Assembly (NCBI RefSeq): GCF_900142085.1
Contig: NZ_FQZQ01000004.1
Span: forward strand, 124,001 to 188,000
Length of the DNA stretch: 64,000 nt
Direction: 5' to 3'
Origin: Shimia gijangensis
Lineage (GTDB): Bacteria > Pseudomonadota > Alphaproteobacteria > Rhodobacterales > Rhodobacteraceae
Under the pieces are notes generated by a model. It had not been told where the DNA came from and did not search any database. It worked only from the letters and a program-made list of their open reading frames with translations. Below, piece after piece: positions 63,122-64,000 of this stretch. The translations under genes were made by a program, and so were the position numbers. Numbering within the stretch: the stretch's first letter is position 1; each line of letters starts with the position of its first letter.

Positions 63122-64000
63122 TGAGCGATCTGAACAAACTGGGCCTGGCCGAAGCACGTGATCTGCTGCGCAAAGGCGAAACCACCTCTGTTGAATTGAC
63201 CGAAAGCTGTCTCAAAGCCATTGATGCAGCGGATGCGCTGAACACTTTCGTTCATAAAACACCTGAAATCGCCATGGAACGCGCCAAGGCGGCTGACGCT
63301 CGTATTCAGGCGGGTGATGCTCCTTCGATGTGCGGGTTGCCAATTGGTATCAAAGACCTGTTCTGCACCAAAGGTGTGGCGTCGCAAGCTGCCTCAGGCA
63401 TCCTCGAAGGTTTTACGCCCGAGTATGAATCCACCGTATCGCAGCAACTGGCAGATGCCGGGTCGGTGATGCTGGGCAAGCTGAACATGGACGAGTTCGC
63501 GATGGGCTCATCCAACGAAACGTCTGTTTATGGCAACGCGGTCAGCCCTTGGCGTCGCGGCAATGATGACGCCGAACTGACACCGGGTGGCTCATCTGGT
63601 GGTTCTGCCTCTGCCGTGTCCGCAGACCTATGCTTGGCGGCAACCGGAACAGACACGGGCGGTTCTATTCGCCAACCCGCAGCATTTACTGGCATCGTGG
63701 GTATCAAACCCACCTATGGCCGTTGTTCGCGCTGGGGTGTTGTGGCCTTTGCGTCCTCGCTGGATCAGGCAGGCCCGATGACCAAGTCGGTACGCGACGC
63801 GGCGATCATGCTGGAAACCATGTGTGGTCACGACCCCAAAGATTCCACCAGTGTTGAACTGGCGGTGCCCAACTTTGAAGCTATGCTGACAGGTGACATC
63901 AAAGGCAAAAAGATCGGTATTCCTAAAGAATACCACATGGATGGCATGCCGGACGAAATTGAAGCATTGTGGGCCGAAGGCCGCGCTATGCTCAAAGCTG
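63121..64000 (+). CDS. gatA: Aspartyl/glutamyl-tRNA amidotransferase subunit A, N-terminal part
   Basis: The gene runs off the right edge; about 293 residues are visible. The amidase-signature triad is present: the lysine in LPIGIKDLF, the cis-serine in [11 protein letters not shown] and the nucleophilic serine in [28 protein letters not shown] and [13 protein letters not shown] are GatA-specific. It releases ammonia from glutamine for GatB. It is coupled to gatC by the TAATG overlap. Confidence 0.96.
   Translation, partial: MSDLNKLGLAEARDLLRKGETTSVELTESCLKAIDAADALNTFVHKTPEIAMERAKAADARIQAGDAPSMCGLPIGIKDLFCTKGVASQAASGILEGFTPEYESTVSQQLADAGSVMLGKLNMDEFAMGSSNETSVYGNAVSPWRRGNDDAELTPGGSSGGSASAVSADLCLAATGTDTGGSIRQPAAFTGIVGIKPTYGRCSRWGVVAFASSLDQAGPMTKSVRDAAIMLETMCGHDPKDSTSVELAVPNFEAMLTGDIKGKKIGIPKEYHMDGMPDEIEALWAEGRAMLKA

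Overview
The window is a chromosomal segment of an alphaproteobacterium, most probably a marine member of the Rhodobacteraceae (Roseobacter group). I base this on protein content, gene order and base composition: moderate GC, a Tat-exported PhoX phosphatase, an RpoH paralogue behind a TGATCC-type promoter, the rsmI-yraN-gshB order, an mreBCD-mrdA-rodA cluster, and many short intergenic spacers with 4-base ATGA-type overlaps. I cannot fix the genus. Almost all of the window is core housekeeping DNA. I saw no rRNA, tRNA, CRISPR array, prophage or insertion sequence.

Layout, left to right. 1-4967: partial nfu, a ClpP-fold exported protein, a universal stress protein, a branched-chain aminotransferase, and phoX with a terminator and a Pho-box-like repeat. 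4969-12929: trpS, a rhomboid-fold protein without catalytic residues, an HdeD-like protein, and lpoA-like/glnD/murJ. 13027-18975: rsmI, yraN and gshB, then the opposing ComM/YifB ATPase, a glutathione transferase with a metal-binding tail, and cobalamin genes. 19008-25998: rpoH2-chaN, coaBC, dut, a membrane-fused moeB, a decayed trans-sulfuration pseudogene and an M3 peptidase. 26078-30738: a kpsT-kpsE-kdsA-phosphohexomutase operon for Kdo-linked surface polysaccharide. 30878-36081: nhaA, an ArsR-controlled permease pair with two operators, an iron-sulfur uracil-DNA glycosylase, sseB and a hydroxyacid dehydrogenase. 36141-41781: the cell-shape cluster. 41956-47228: rlmJ, a small secreted protein, leuA with a leucine leader peptide, a second ClpP-fold protein and a porin. 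47250-51843: a periplasmic MORN-repeat protein, nadE and a DUF2235 hydrolase. 51892-58881: a co-directional stress module (terC, a 30-residue membrane peptide, xpaC, telA, a DUF2927 protein, an SPFH-GYF protein, a zinc-ribbon membrane protein and a nitroreductase). 59057-64000: rluB, tadA, a SnoaL-cyclase fusion, a metallo-beta-lactamase-fold hydrolase, a ceramidase-family protein, gatC and partial gatA.

The most system-like region is 51892-58881. It joins a TerC/TelA/XpaC group, associated with Ter-type stress and tellurite responses, to an SPFH plus zinc-ribbon anchor pair resembling Bacillus YdjI/YdjG. It also contains a tiny coupled membrane protein that is easily missed. Other leads are regulatory: the leuA leader peptide, which may be leaderless; paired ArsR operators overlapping the arsR start codon; the Pho-box-like repeat of phoX; and the RpoE-type promoter of rpoH2. 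Structural curiosities are the inactive rhomboid, the MORN array built as two nine-repeat halves, the moeB fusion with an internal start, and a three-part intergenic repeat seen twice in full and once in part.
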